Source: Coniferiporia sulphurascens
Lineage: Eukaryota > Basidiomycota > Agaricomycetes > Hymenochaetales > Hymenochaetaceae
NCBI GenBank assembly: GCA_002794785.1
Contig: NBBA01000008.1
Location: 868,001-932,000, forward strand
Reading direction: 5' to 3'
DNA length: 64,000 nucleotides
The notes below the pieces were generated by a model that was given only the letters and a program-made list of their open reading frames with translations, did no database searches and was not told the DNA's origin. Below, piece by piece: positions 27,080-37,288 of the stretch (positions within the stretch are counted from its first letter, which is position 1; each line of letters starts with the position of its first letter). Position numbers and translations under genes: made by a program.

Positions 27080-28535
27080 ATGGTCAACATGACAGGCGAG
27101 ACACAGGCTACTGCAACCAAAATGGAGCCTATTAGGATTGGATCGTTGATCTGTCGGCCTCTTCACCCATTATTCGGGGCAGAGTGAGTACTAGCAGTCA
27201 AGCTGAGGAATTAATCAAACCTCGTGATCGGAGTGCTGATATCTTGGATCTCTCTCCCCAGGATCGAAGGCGTCGACTTCAGCAAGCCTGTCCCAGAGTA
27301 TCAGATACAAGATATTATCCAAGCAGAAAACAGGCAAGCATGACAAATGATGGTCTCAGGGGGTCCAACAGTGATCAACAAATACACTTGGAAGGTTCGG
27401 AGTGACGGTATACCGCAACACATCTTTAACAGAGGAGTCACATATCACATTCAGTCAGCAACTTGGCGTACTTGAGAAGACATACCAGGTCAACGGGTCC
27501 AAAGTCAGACATCCTGAAGTGTACAGGGCTGGGAACATAGATGAGGAAGGCGTGATCATCCCTGGGAACTCCAGGTCTGAGTTTGTCTTTCATTTTCAGT
27601 GGAAATCCAGTCCTGAGTACTGTGTGAAGGCACTGGTGGTTTACAAAAGGTTAGTTACTGGTGCTACAAGGATTCGGACTCGTATTGAAGAACGAGCGGC
27701 AAGGGAACGCTTTGTGGCATACAGATTCCGCGTTCAATCAACACCGCAGCAAGTATAGCCTCCTTTTAGCTCATGTTGTGCCCAAAGAGGGCGGAAATAC
27801 AAACTATGCAGACGTGCGTCACGCATTCCGGGATCTGCCCGAAGAGAGAAAAGCAAAGCTAAGGGGTCTTGTCGTTAAGCATGAGTGCGCCTATCCCTTA
27901 GATGCGAAGAAAGAACCTTCACTAACTAGTATTGGTCTTGCAGTCTTTGGCATTCTCGCAGGCTAGCAGCACCGGAGGTATACAAGATGTTGGCCGAAAG
28001 CGAGGTAAACGAAAAGCGACAGGCATATCACAAGCTCGTACAGATTGCCCCAGATGGAGAAGAGGTGCGTGTCTGGCAGCGGTCAGATCCCCGACGACTT
28101 CAACCATGAACTTCAGACGTTGTATATTGCATCACACGCTTCCGAAATAATGGGAATGCAAAAGGATGAGGGCATTAAAATCATAAACGAGCTTATTGAG
28201 CACTGTACGCAGCCGAAGTATACAATTTCGGTGAAATGGAACCGACCTGGAGATCTTGTAAGTTAATGTGTTATTTGTAAAGGTGAACACTCACTGATGG
28301 GCCACCTTTCGGAGATATTTTGGGGTGAGAAGACCAGAAAAAAAATAGCTACTGAGGCGTGAAGTTGACTTACAGTAATGTAGATGATCGACAGACTATG
28401 CATCGAGCGACACCCTTTCAGGATCAAACGGTTGTGCGTGACGTTCGCCGCACGACTGTATACGACGATGGACCTGAGAAGTATGGCGTCCGGGTGCCCG
28501 ACAAGTCGAATGACTTGGAACGCGATGGGATGTAA
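27080..28535 (+). CDS. TauD/TfdA-family 2-oxoglutarate-dependent dioxygenase
   Basis: Fe(II)/2-oxoglutarate oxygenase of the taurine/2,4-D dioxygenase family. Start MVNMTGETQATATKM at 27080 (a second ATG lies at 27089). Landmarks: PLHPLFGAE|IEGVDFSKPVPEYQ, ENR|FGVTVYRNTSLTEESHITFS, LWHTDSAFNQHRSKY (HxD metal ligands), HD|LWHSRRLAAPEVYKM, YHKLVQIAPDGEE|TLYIASHASEIMG, YTISVKWNRPGDLV, then DDRQTMHRATPF (distal His) and RDVRRTTVYDDG (2-oxoglutarate-binding Arg). TAA ends at 28535. The intron after ENR appears to be GC-AG. The exon around 27,600-27,700 between PGNSR and NERQGNALW is the least certain. It lies next to the P450 array and may act with it, but the substrate is unknown. All catalytic residues are present. 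Confidence 0.85.
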
Positions 28536-29127
28536 AGGGAAGAAACGGAGGAGGATGCTTTGTCGTTTGTATATTACGTAATAAATGCCAAGATCAAATG
28601 CGTGGAAACCGCTTACCTTTCAGAGTCTTGTATCTATCTAATCTCACACCCAGGGAAGCAAGTTCGAGAGATTAAACACAACTAACCTCCTCCACAGCAG
28701 CCATTCTTCGCAATATGTTTCTGACGCCTTAAAAAGCAACTTTCTCATGCACCAAGAGGAAACGGCATCAATAGTGGGCCGCAATACTCACGCCATCGAG
28801 AGCGAATCCCACACAGCCCCCACGCGCCCAGGATCATGCATTATCCAATGGAAAAAACTCAGTAGACCGTATCCGATAAACCAATTGGGAATGACCCATT
28901 GAGCGGACGTTGTACTAGCTATTCCGAGTATGGTTCTCCTCCACTGCACTGACCCCACAAGCGCGCGACTGTTACATCTCGCGACACGTAGACGTCCACA
29001 CGCCTAGCATGGATGAAGCATAGCTCTAGGGCATTTTAGGAGTCACTTCGCCTGGCATACCGTTTGACTCCCCCTCCCTCAACTACATCGTTACCTAGAC
29101 CACCGAGCTCACCGCGAACCCAGTGCC
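28536..29127. other. Intergenic region
   Basis: About 590 bp between two plus-strand genes. Holds two CCAAT-like words (about 28,843 and 28,882) that could belong to the promoter of the next gene. No coding region seen. Confidence 0.4.
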
Positions 29128-29934
29128 ATGGCAAGTGCACAGGCCTCGCCTCAAAAGACCGAACATGATGTACCACAGATGCAAACGATCATCTTAGAGC
29201 CCGGTCCTTCCCCTTCACCGTCTGTTGCCGCTCACTCCGAGTCTGACAATTCCCACGAAGGCAGCACCTCTGTTTCTTCCTCTGCCTATGCACGCAATGG
29301 ATTCCCGCATGCCGGACAACCGGTGTGGACTCACCGCGTATCTGCTTCTTTTAACGCCATGGCGGATCAGATTGCTGCCGCCAGCCAGGCCATCGCACTT
29401 ATTCCGCCATTGCCCGATGAGGTGCTTGGACAACTTCAAGCGCGTATGGACGAGATTGTCGACACGCAGAAGAGGCTCGAGAGAGAGCTTGCGGAGCTCA
29501 GGCAAAATCTTCAGCAGACAACGGATGCTCCAGAGAAGTTTCAGAAGCAGCTCGATGACCAAATGGCGGAATTTAGGCTCGAGTAAGCACACCGTATATA
29601 CATAACTAAGCAGTTTTTGAGCTGAGAATTACCTTCGCTTAGGCAGCAACGCTTACCTGCACGTCTTCACAATGCGACGGTGACGGTTTCCAAGGTCGCT
29701 ATCAAGCCTCTGGTTCTGGCAGGCGGAAAGCTTCCGCCCCAATTTCCTGCGACTCGTGGGGAATTTGAGCATCTAACCAGCAAGTAGCTCCGCCTGACGT
29801 TATGGCTGGATCCAACTAAACTTTTTTTAGAGGAGCGCTATGAAGTCTTGATGAAATCCTACGGAATTCCCATTTCAGGGGACCTTAATGCAAAGCGTCG
29901 AGCCCTCCGCTCTTTCATAGGCTTACCCGAGTAA
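29128..29934 (+). CDS. Coiled-coil protein with Mug135-like C-terminal region
   Basis: Three exons. Exon 1 starts MASAQASPQKTEHDVPQ at 29128, with a Ser/Pro-rich, probably disordered first ~75 residues. A heptad-like helix follows (LGQLQARMDEIVDTQKRLE, then LERELAELRQNLQQ), predicted coiled coil over about residues 105-150. Exon 2, after the intron at about 29,585-29,642, gives QQRLPARLHNATVTVSKVA and PLVLAGGKLPPQFPATRGE. Exon 3 gives EERYEVLMKSYGIPISGDL and RRALRSFIGLPE, with TAA at 29932-29934. The ARLHNATV...PPQFPATRGE..L layout resembles the Mug135-like C-terminal domain found in many basidiomycete hypothetical proteins; this is from memory of the family. Function unknown. Confidence 0.7.
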
Positions 29935-30967
29935 TTGAAGAAGCCCTTCCACGCACTACACTGACGCGGCTACGTGGTCTACCCCATACAAGCCGCGCTG
30001 ATGCTGTAAACTTAAGCCTCAACGTATGTCGCATACAATCCTCACATCTAGAACAGCTTTCATTAGGCTTCTTATTTTAACTAGTAAATATGTTTGACGT
30101 TAACTATGAGAGGCTTACATAGTCGTCGAATGTACATATTATGTTTTCCAGAACTAATTTCCAGCGCGTCCGTATTTTGATGCTTGAGGGCTTTTAAAAC
30201 AGTACTCGGAGCACTGTGAAGTTTGCATCGAGCCTTGCTATTCCCCTCGTATAATCCGCCTCATAATCCCACAAGCGCAGTTAATGGCACTGTATATATA
30301 CGCCTTTGCGTATCTTTGGTTGTGTCGATCACCTGCATACAATGGAATCGTATGTACATCAGGGCTCGATTCTTGTAATGAAGGCAGGAATTGAATCAAC
30401 CCGTCTCCCCGATAAAATATACACCCCATTATTTTGCCGTCATTCCTCCAGGCGGAGAATCATCACGCTTAATTTGATTACTCGCGGATCCTGATTCTAC
30501 TTTCCATAGGTGGGGTTTCATGAAGCGCAAGCAACTTAATAGTAGACCAATATACATCTTAATACGAATAACATCAGGGGGTATCTCGCCGTGTACATTG
30601 AGTGACTTACAAAAAAAAGTATACGTCCATCCTTTGGAAGTGGGGATTTTGGGTCGGTATTGGAGGATCGGCGCCACAAGATCGTCGCGCCCCCATCCAG
30701 GCAACAATCTCGTGGCTGTACAGTACGTGTAAAATGCCGCGGCGCCCGGAATGAACTCACCTCGAACCGAGCAGCACCGTGGACGCGCGTCGACTGGTAC
30801 TCGACTGCAAAGACCTGGAGGACAGAGCAAGGTTGTGCCATAAAGTACCATTAAGTTATATCTCAAAATAAGGTGCGTTTTCTACTACCAAAGTCCTCGC
30901 CGGTTGACATTGATGGCCTCCCCAAGTTTACGTCCGTTTTACATATCGTACAACGCACAGCTAAAAC
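29935..30967. other. Intergenic region
   Basis: About 1 kb. Overlapping frames on both strands at 30429-30866 resemble no family and are not supported as genes. Nothing else recognisable. Confidence 0.4.
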
Positions 30968-32077
30968 ATGATAGACATGGGGGCATTTGACGTTATTTCT
31001 AGCCAGAGCGTCAAAGAGCACGGTCTGTTTTACTTCTTCGATGGAAACATTGTTCTGTCTGGCAAAAAAAATGCGCCGAGTGCGTCCAACTCGGCAGGAG
31101 ACGAGTCCCCGTTGACGGACACGAGTCCCGTATCTGTCCTCTTCCGTGTGCACAAATCCATATGTGCGGTCCATTCCCCCATCTTCGCTGGACTGCTGGA
31201 TGATGCGTCTGAATCTGTCTCTGAGGTGTATGATGGCGTTCCTCTGGTGGAGATGCCAGATACGGCTGACGAAATTGAGGCCATGTTGAAGGTCATGTAC
31301 GGCTTATCTGAGTGGTGAGTACATTTCTAGAATTATCTTGGTTACCGATGCATATGCACCTCTTCCAGGAAAAAGTACTCGGGAAAGAAAGACCCGAATT
31401 TCCCCCTTCTAGTCACCAACCTCATGGCCATGGCTACAAAATACGAAATGGAAGACGTGAGGCTAGCCATAATCGAGGCAATGCACTGCGACTGGCCATT
31501 TACTCTGGATGAATGGGACGCCCTTCATCCGCATGTCGGGGACCTTGAGGATTTCCAGGAAGAGAAATGTTCTCTAAAAGATCGTCTTCCGGAACCCGCC
31601 GCCGCGGCAGTATTTGCCAAACGTTTCGATATCCCGGAGCTGCGAGCTGTCGCTTTACATACACTGTCTCGTACGGATACCAGACAACAATGGGGTGATG
31701 AAGGCACACCTTTGGATTTATCTGCGCGTTGGAACTTGCTCGACAGGGACGACTACCGTGCCCTCAGCCTTGTCCTGGAACTTCAGCGAGATCTACGTCT
31801 TGTGAACGTTCTCTTCGACCACCAGGATTGCGAAGAGTCATGCTTGCCTTCACATGCGGATAAGGCAAATAGTCAGACAGGATACGTGAGCGCCGTCCGG
31901 CAGAGCAGAGATGCCTTGACCGCTCTCCAGTCGTTCGAGGAACGGATGCTACTGTCGGATGAATTTGCAGGGGGGTGCACGTTTTTCACAAACGCAGCGA
32001 GCAATATTGACGATGTTCGGAGGAGATACTGGGGTGGGTTGCTCAACATAGCCCGGGGGGATAAAGCGTATTTGTAG
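30968..32077 (+). CDS. BTB/POZ domain protein
   Basis: Two exons. Exon 1 starts MIDMGAFDVISSQSVKEH at 30968 and carries the BTB fold: SPVSVLFRVHKSICAVHSPI, FAGLLDDASESVSEVYDGVP and LVEMPDTADEIEAMLKVMYG. After a short intron (about 31,315-31,369) the fold and its C-terminal extension continue: DPNFPLLVTNLMAMATKYEM, EDVRLAIIEAMHCDWPFTLD, then a helical region to FTNAASNIDDVRRRYWGGLL. Ends at TAG/TAA by 32077. Agaricomycetes have large expansions of such BTB proteins, which probably act as protein-interaction or ubiquitin-ligase adaptors; the role here is inferred. Total about 350 residues, with no break seen. Convergent with the small membrane protein on the minus strand. Confidence 0.85.
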
Positions 32078-32358
32078 ACAGTTCTATTGCATAGCTGTGG
32101 ATCCGTAGTATACAACATACAGGTGAAATAGATTATATAAAAACCGACAATCAGGGTGTGTCAGAAGATAGCAGGCCAGAAGCCAGGGGGGTTTAGGTAG
32201 TACACAAGGCAGGACGACAGTGTCCAGCGGGAATGGTAGGATTAGTCCGGTAGAAGCACATCGGCCGCCATATCAACCAGTGTATAGCAATGAAAAAAAG
32301 GAAGCAACGGTAGAGGCGCGGCGCGTCGATCACAAGAATCTTGCGGGTATATGAATCT

Positions 32359-33087
32359 TCATTGATGGTTCGCAACAGTGACACCAACAACAACAGCAAT
32401 AATGATGATGAGGGTAAATGCAATGAGTGCGATGGCACAGCGTTTTGCCCAGCGCATCTCGACCTGGCGCATGCTTGCGTCGTCGGCTTCCTGATCTTCC
32501 TTCGATCGGTTGTCCCTTGTCGGGTCGTGCAATGGCTTAACGAAGGGCGCGATAATCCCAACTATCCAGAGAGGGAAAAATACTAGCGGAAGAAAGGGGA
32601 GAATAATGAAATCAATAAGAAGGAAAACGGAGAGCGCCAAGAAAAAAGACAACTCACTGAAGCCATACATGAAGAGCTTGCGATTTAATCCGGCGTCATA
32701 CGCTTCGATTTTCGAGTAGGACGGCAGCGACTCAATGTCACTCCGCGATGAATAAGGTGGAGGTGTTCGCGCCTCGCTGCTCCCGCGTCCGTGGCCGCTG
32801 TGGCTGCTGGGCTGGCTATGGGCTGTGTTTTCCTCCGTGCGCTGTCCGGCAAAAAACGCGCCAATCTGGTCATACTGTGCACGCATTGCATTGTGCGCGG
32901 GCGGTGGGGGTGCAGGCGCGGCCGCAAATGCCGAAGCCACGCCGTCCACGTGCGGCACCGCACCGGTTGAGGTGCGCGACGGCTGCCGCTGATGGCGCGA
33001 GGCCCGCGAGGACTGAGAACGCGAGGTCGACGGTGTAGGTGTCGATCCGAAGCTTGTGGATGCGTATGAAACCGACATGGCAAACAA
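32359..33087 (-). CDS. Small fungal membrane protein with Ser/Pro-rich N-terminus
   Basis: Start MFAMSVSYASTSFGSTPTP at 33087 (or MSVSYAS at 33078). The first ~120 residues are Ser/Pro/Ala-rich and low-complexity, ending with PPPYSSRSDIESLPSYSK. A segment RKLFMYGF...VFFPLWIVGIIAPF follows, then KPLHDPTRDNRSKEDQE, a basic patch VEMRWAKRCAIALIAF and a final membrane helix TLIIIIAVVVGVTVANH. The minus-strand sequence 32,583-32,657 has a GTGAGT donor and CTAG acceptor and is exactly 75 nt. It can therefore be read through, but it is probably an intron; removing it gives MYGFVFFPLWIVGI, the usual form of this fungal family. Function unknown. Confidence 0.75.
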   Translation of the reverse strand: MFAMSVSYASTSFGSTPTPSTSRSQSSRASRHQRQPSRTSTGAVPHVDGVASAFAAAPAPPPPAHNAMRAQYDQIGAFFAGQRTEENTAHSQPSSHSGHGRGSSEARTPPPYSSRSDIESLPSYSKIEAYDAGLNRKLFMYGFSELSFFLALSVFLLIDFIILPFLPLVFFPLWIVGIIAPFVKPLHDPTRDNRSKEDQEADDASMRQVEMRWAKRCAIALIAFTLIIIIAVVVGVTVANHQ

Positions 33088-34058
33088 TGGTGCAGAGTCT
33101 CTTTGTTTTGGACCGACAATGACTGGTATGGGCTTCTGTGTGTGCGAGGAGGCTCAATGGCTCAGCCGTAAACAGAACCGGGGTGTCTGAGAGAAAGAGA
33201 CGAGGAGGTTTGGTTCCGATTCATAGTGTTGGTAACTCTTTATGAGCAGCGAGCACAATTGGTATCAAGTCGGTTTGGGCGAACAAAAGAAAATGCAGTG
33301 TGTGAGTGAGCCTCCCAGGTGAGATAACCGCGAGGCGCATTCGTGGAAAGCCGAGTGTTCGATTTGGAAGCGGTCCTCCATTCCCACTAATGCACGACAA
33401 TAATCGCGAAGTCTACGAACCTCGCACGGATTAGCCTGCTGGCCTCTGCATTCTGCGCATTTTAAGACGTAGAAGGCCCGAGCATTGCAATTGTCTCTCT
33501 AATTGTCGACTCTATATCAGGAAACGGCAAAGTTACTAAGGCGGTCCATCCTGTGTGATGCAAATCATCTTGCCGATCGTGAGAGCGTCTCTCCTGATTT
33601 GGACTTTAGGACAGCCGGGCGATCATTGAGCCTCCCATCTTTGGGGGCCCAAACTTCATTTTTCACAGTAAAAACAAGTCTTAGAGGCTTTAACTCAGAC
33701 ACACTTGAGCCTCAAAGGAATAAAGTACAAGTATCCCCCTTTTCCACAGAGCGTCCTTGTTCAAAGGATGAGGCTCACTTAGCCCAGCGAAGACAAATGG
33801 CCCATGCCAGGTTCCAACGGACAGAAGTCGGAATCCTAAAGCCGAAATTGTCCTTGGAGGCTGTGCCCAATTCTCTTCAGGGTTGTCGATCCGGGCTCTG
33901 CAGACACTTCTGCAAGATTCCGCGGTCACACTAACGGGAGTACTCCAATTGAAGTATTTGGACCCTTACATCCGAAGGCAGTCACTGCTCAGGACATTAT
34001 AAAAGAGACAGACATTACATTTGGCACGCAATAACCATCTCTGTCTTTTTTGCTTCAA
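33088..34058. other. Intergenic region
   Basis: About 970 bp. The 143-codon plus-strand frame at 33503-33934 overlaps a minus-strand frame and resembles no family. Nothing else recognisable. Confidence 0.4.
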
Positions 34059-36172
34059 TCAAACGCATTCGGAGATACTGGTTCCCCCAAGCTCAGAAAA
34101 ACGAGAATCGAGTATCGTGCCCATGCGGCGGCACACATGCCCCCAAAAGCCCTCGAACAGCGCACGATCGCGTCCACGACGCCAGGTGCACTCAAGAGTC
34201 CATGTTCCAACACTATCGGCACCTTCTACAACTCCTCCCCCACCACGCAGCTCCCGGATGGCGCGAGCCTGAGAGGTCTGAGCCAGGCCAGGAGATGGTA
34301 CGCGGACGGCGCAGATATTGACCATCAGAGTAGGCGTAGTTGACGGGGACGACTGCCTGGGGCTGGGATCTATGGCCATATCCTCCGTATTCGTGAGACT
34401 TCTGCCTTCAGTCATGGGTGCAATGACCTTCCCCCTCCGTCTGCGGGCGGAGCGCGACCAAGTGTTTCGCGCAGCTGAGACCTGCAGTCTGAAAACTTCA
34501 TACCCCAACTTGGTCTCAGTAAAGCTGTCGCTGCTTTCAGAAATGATATCAGCGGCAGGATCAACGCCAGGGGAGTGGCCGCTGTTAAGACCAAACGTTT
34601 CCGTCATGACATCGTCCAACCCTTCGAGTATAGACACCAATATTTGGGAAAGTGCGTGGTGACTGATGGGCGTACGGGAGTCAGTGGACGTGAGTGTGTG
34701 AAGAGGCTGTCGCAGTGTGTTAGGTGGAGGAAAGAGTGCATGGTGTGCCGTTGGCAAGGCACGCGCTATAGTCTGTGCGTTAAAATGGGGGAGAAGGGAA
34801 GTCGGTAAGCAATCATACAAAGGCGAGGCAGGATGAAAGTCAGATTGAACTGACGCACATCTGGAACGCGTGGGTCCGCGAAGGACCACGCGACGACCCA
34901 ACGGCGCGTCTGGCCCTGTACGAGTTCTGTGAGAGCGTAGTTGTCGATCTTGTTGGCGCGCAGGGAATCCACGATTGATCCCACAGAGGAAAATTTTCCA
35001 AGCATAGAAGTGAACCATCTACAACAAACCCAAAGTATTTAGAGTCTCCTTGAAAATTTGCTGCAACAAAAACAGAACTACGTACAAGCAACGTTCCCCC
35101 ACCCGGCGCTCGAGGCTCTCTGTAACCATGCGCTGGACGAAAGCCTCCTCGCCGCCTGGTGTAATCATCTCTACTTCTGCGCCAGTGCACACTGCATTAG
35201 GCTCGAGTGCCTTTCCATCAGCGCTGCGCGCAACCTCGGTGGCGCTTCCGTAGAAAGGTGGATTACACATTGTAAATGCATACCTGTCTCACGATAATAA
35301 GCATGATAATAAACTACGAAAGAATCTTGATATTACCTTGTATCCGAATCGCTGTGTAAAGGAGCCAGAAGCGGCTGCGAAGGGGAGGTTTTCAGGACCG
35401 TAATGCGCGTCTCCAGCCCATTTTGCTCGACATTTCGAGTTGCAGAGTCAAACGATGAGGAGTCCACTTCTGGAAGGGCTTTTAATATGCTTCTTAAATA
35501 ATCGGACGAGGAGAGTGTACCTGTCCCAACGAATTGCCATGATGGCTCAAGCCTGCAGCCGAGGAGAGGGTAAATTGCAGAGGCACCTGTTCCTCTGTTA
35601 GAGTGATTATGATTGAAAGAGTCATGAACTTGTGGCTGTGCTTACATGTCTATTCCGATTAAATCTGCAGCAGGAGTCAAAGAGCGGAAGGTCTCTGAAA
35701 GAAGGTCTTGAATCCAAAGAAGATAGTTGAGTCTGTTTGGATCACGTTCGTTGTATCTCAGTTTGGTAGTAGAAAGGGGCGAACCTGTTTGGAACCTTCG
35801 CGTATAAAACTTCAATCAGGGTCCTCTAATTCAAGAAGATAAAATTACTGACCGGCGGACACAGCCTTCCTTCTGGTAGTGACAGCTTGAGGGAGAAGTC
35901 GCGAAAGAGTAGGGCTTCTGTCAGTTTCCTGCCCCATATAAGCTACAATAGGTCTGAGATACCAAGGTAGATCGATATACCGCTGAGCGTTGGCATCCTT
36001 AAAATCAATTGACACCGCGCCGCCGATGGATTTTATCAACCTAGAGAAAACGGACGAATGAGTAGCGAAGCTGATGCAGGAGGAGAGATACACACAAAGG
36101 CCTTAAAAGAGGGTAGGATTCAGCAAGAGAGACAAAGTCAACCTGCGTTCTGTATGGGTTACGTGCGTGCAT
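34059..36172 (-). CDS. METTL16: METTL16-type RNA N6-adenosine methyltransferase
   Basis: Orthologue of human METTL16 / fission yeast Mtl16, which methylates U6 snRNA within the splice-site recognition sequence. Start MHARNPYRTQVDFVSLAESY at 36172; the human protein also begins its conserved core with MHARNRY. Then LIKSIGGAVSIDFKDANAQR, RLNYLLWIQDLLSETF, LIGIDI|GASAIYPLLG (SAM-binding loop), ATRNVEQNGLETRITVLK, and the catalytic YAFTMCNPPFYGSATEV. CTGAEVEMITPGGEEAFVQR follows, then YTSMLGKFSSVGSIVDSLR, ELVQGQTRRWVVAWSFADP, and a C-terminal region ending with WTLECTWRRGRDRALFEGF and GTSISECV (34059). About six introns. No break seen. Divergent from SOD2, 203 bp away. Confidence 0.9.
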
Positions 36173-36375
36173 CCAGCGTGCATCCAGCGGTTGAGATGTA
36201 CAGTACTTGTAGAGATGATCGGAATACTTTGGGGAACCGGATACGCGTCAGCGCGAATCGCGCACGTGACGTTATGTGACGTCGAGCTGAGCTCATCGCT
36301 CGAACTTCAGCTCCCGTCGAGGAGTTTCCTTCCACCCCCGTTCCTCTGTCTTTTACCTTTCTACTTCCAACAATC
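36173..36375. promoter_or_regulatory. Bidirectional promoter between METTL16 and SOD2
   Basis: Only 203 bp separate the two divergent start codons, so both promoters share it. It contains a direct repeat GCGTGCATCCA (about 36,165-36,188) next to the METTL16 ATG, the palindromic words TGACGTCGAGCTGAGCTCATC near 36,277-36,297, and a pyrimidine-rich leader just above the SOD2 ATG. No clear TATA box. Confidence 0.6.
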
Positions 36376-37288
36376 ATGTCCTCAATGCTCGCCCGCTTCA
36401 CTCGTACGGCTGCTGCCCCTTCTTCGGCCAGACTTTTTGCCGTAAGTGCATCTGCCTCGCGCAGCGTGCACACACTTCCGCCCCTGCCGTATGCGTACGA
36501 TGCACTCGAGCCTCACATCTCGAAGGAGATCATGACCCTCCACCACACGAAGCATCATCAGACATACGTCAACGGACTCAATACCGCGGAGGACGCATAT
36601 GCCAAATCGGACTCTACCAAGTCGAAAATATCTCTGCAGAGCGCCCTTAAGTTCAACGGTGGCGGTATGTTGGGTTTTGTAAAATGGTGCTCTCTGATGT
36701 TTATGAATTGCTTTGCAATAGGCCACATCAACCACTCGCTTTTCTGGAGGAACCTTGCGCCAGCGTCCGAGGATGGTGGCAAGCTTTCCGATGGCCCGCT
36801 GAAGCAGGCAATAGAAAAGGATTTCGGCACTGTTGACAAATTCAAGCACGAAATGAATACAAAGACTGCTGCAATCCAGGGCAGCGGATGGGGTTGGCTC
36901 GGCTACAATCCGCAGACCAAAAAACTCGAAGTCGTCACAACACCTAACCAGGATCCCTTGTTGTGTACGTATCTCCACATTTCTACCCAAGACATATCGG
37001 AGCCACTCTAATTTCTAACAATTTTGCATAGCGCATGTACCTCTTATCGGAATCGACATCTGGGAGCATGTAAGTGACGCGTCCTCAAGCCGACTTATCT
37101 CTCCTAACGAGAAACATTTTCTCTAGGCTTTCTACCTTCAATACAAGAACGTCAAGCCCGACGTGAGCTTCATAACTTTCGAAAATCTGCTTAGTTTTGC
37201 TCACGACGCTTTATAGTACCTCAATGCGATCTGGAACGTTATTAACTTCAAAGAGGCGGAGCAAAGGCTCCTTAAGGCGCTAGAGTAA
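36376..37288 (+). CDS. SOD2: Mitochondrial manganese superoxide dismutase
   Basis: Dismutates superoxide in the mitochondrial matrix. Start [20 protein letters not shown] at 36376; the first ~30 residues are Arg/Ser/Ala-rich and fit a presequence cleaved near [17 protein letters not shown]. Metal ligands: His in [14 protein letters not shown], His in [14 protein letters not shown] (across the intron 36,665-36,721), Asp and His in [20 protein letters not shown]. The Gln in [14 protein letters not shown] marks the Mn type rather than the Fe type. Five exons; TAA ends at 37288. The end, [20 protein letters not shown], is standard. Length about 220 residues, as expected. Intact. Confidence 0.96.

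Noticed and set aside
12628..28535. Secondary-metabolite biosynthetic cluster
   Set aside because: No synthase, transporter or regulator is visible; kept only as a candidate oxidative cluster.
33503..33934. 143-codon plus-strand frame
   Set aside because: Low-information composition, overlapped by a minus-strand frame, no family resemblance, no splice context.
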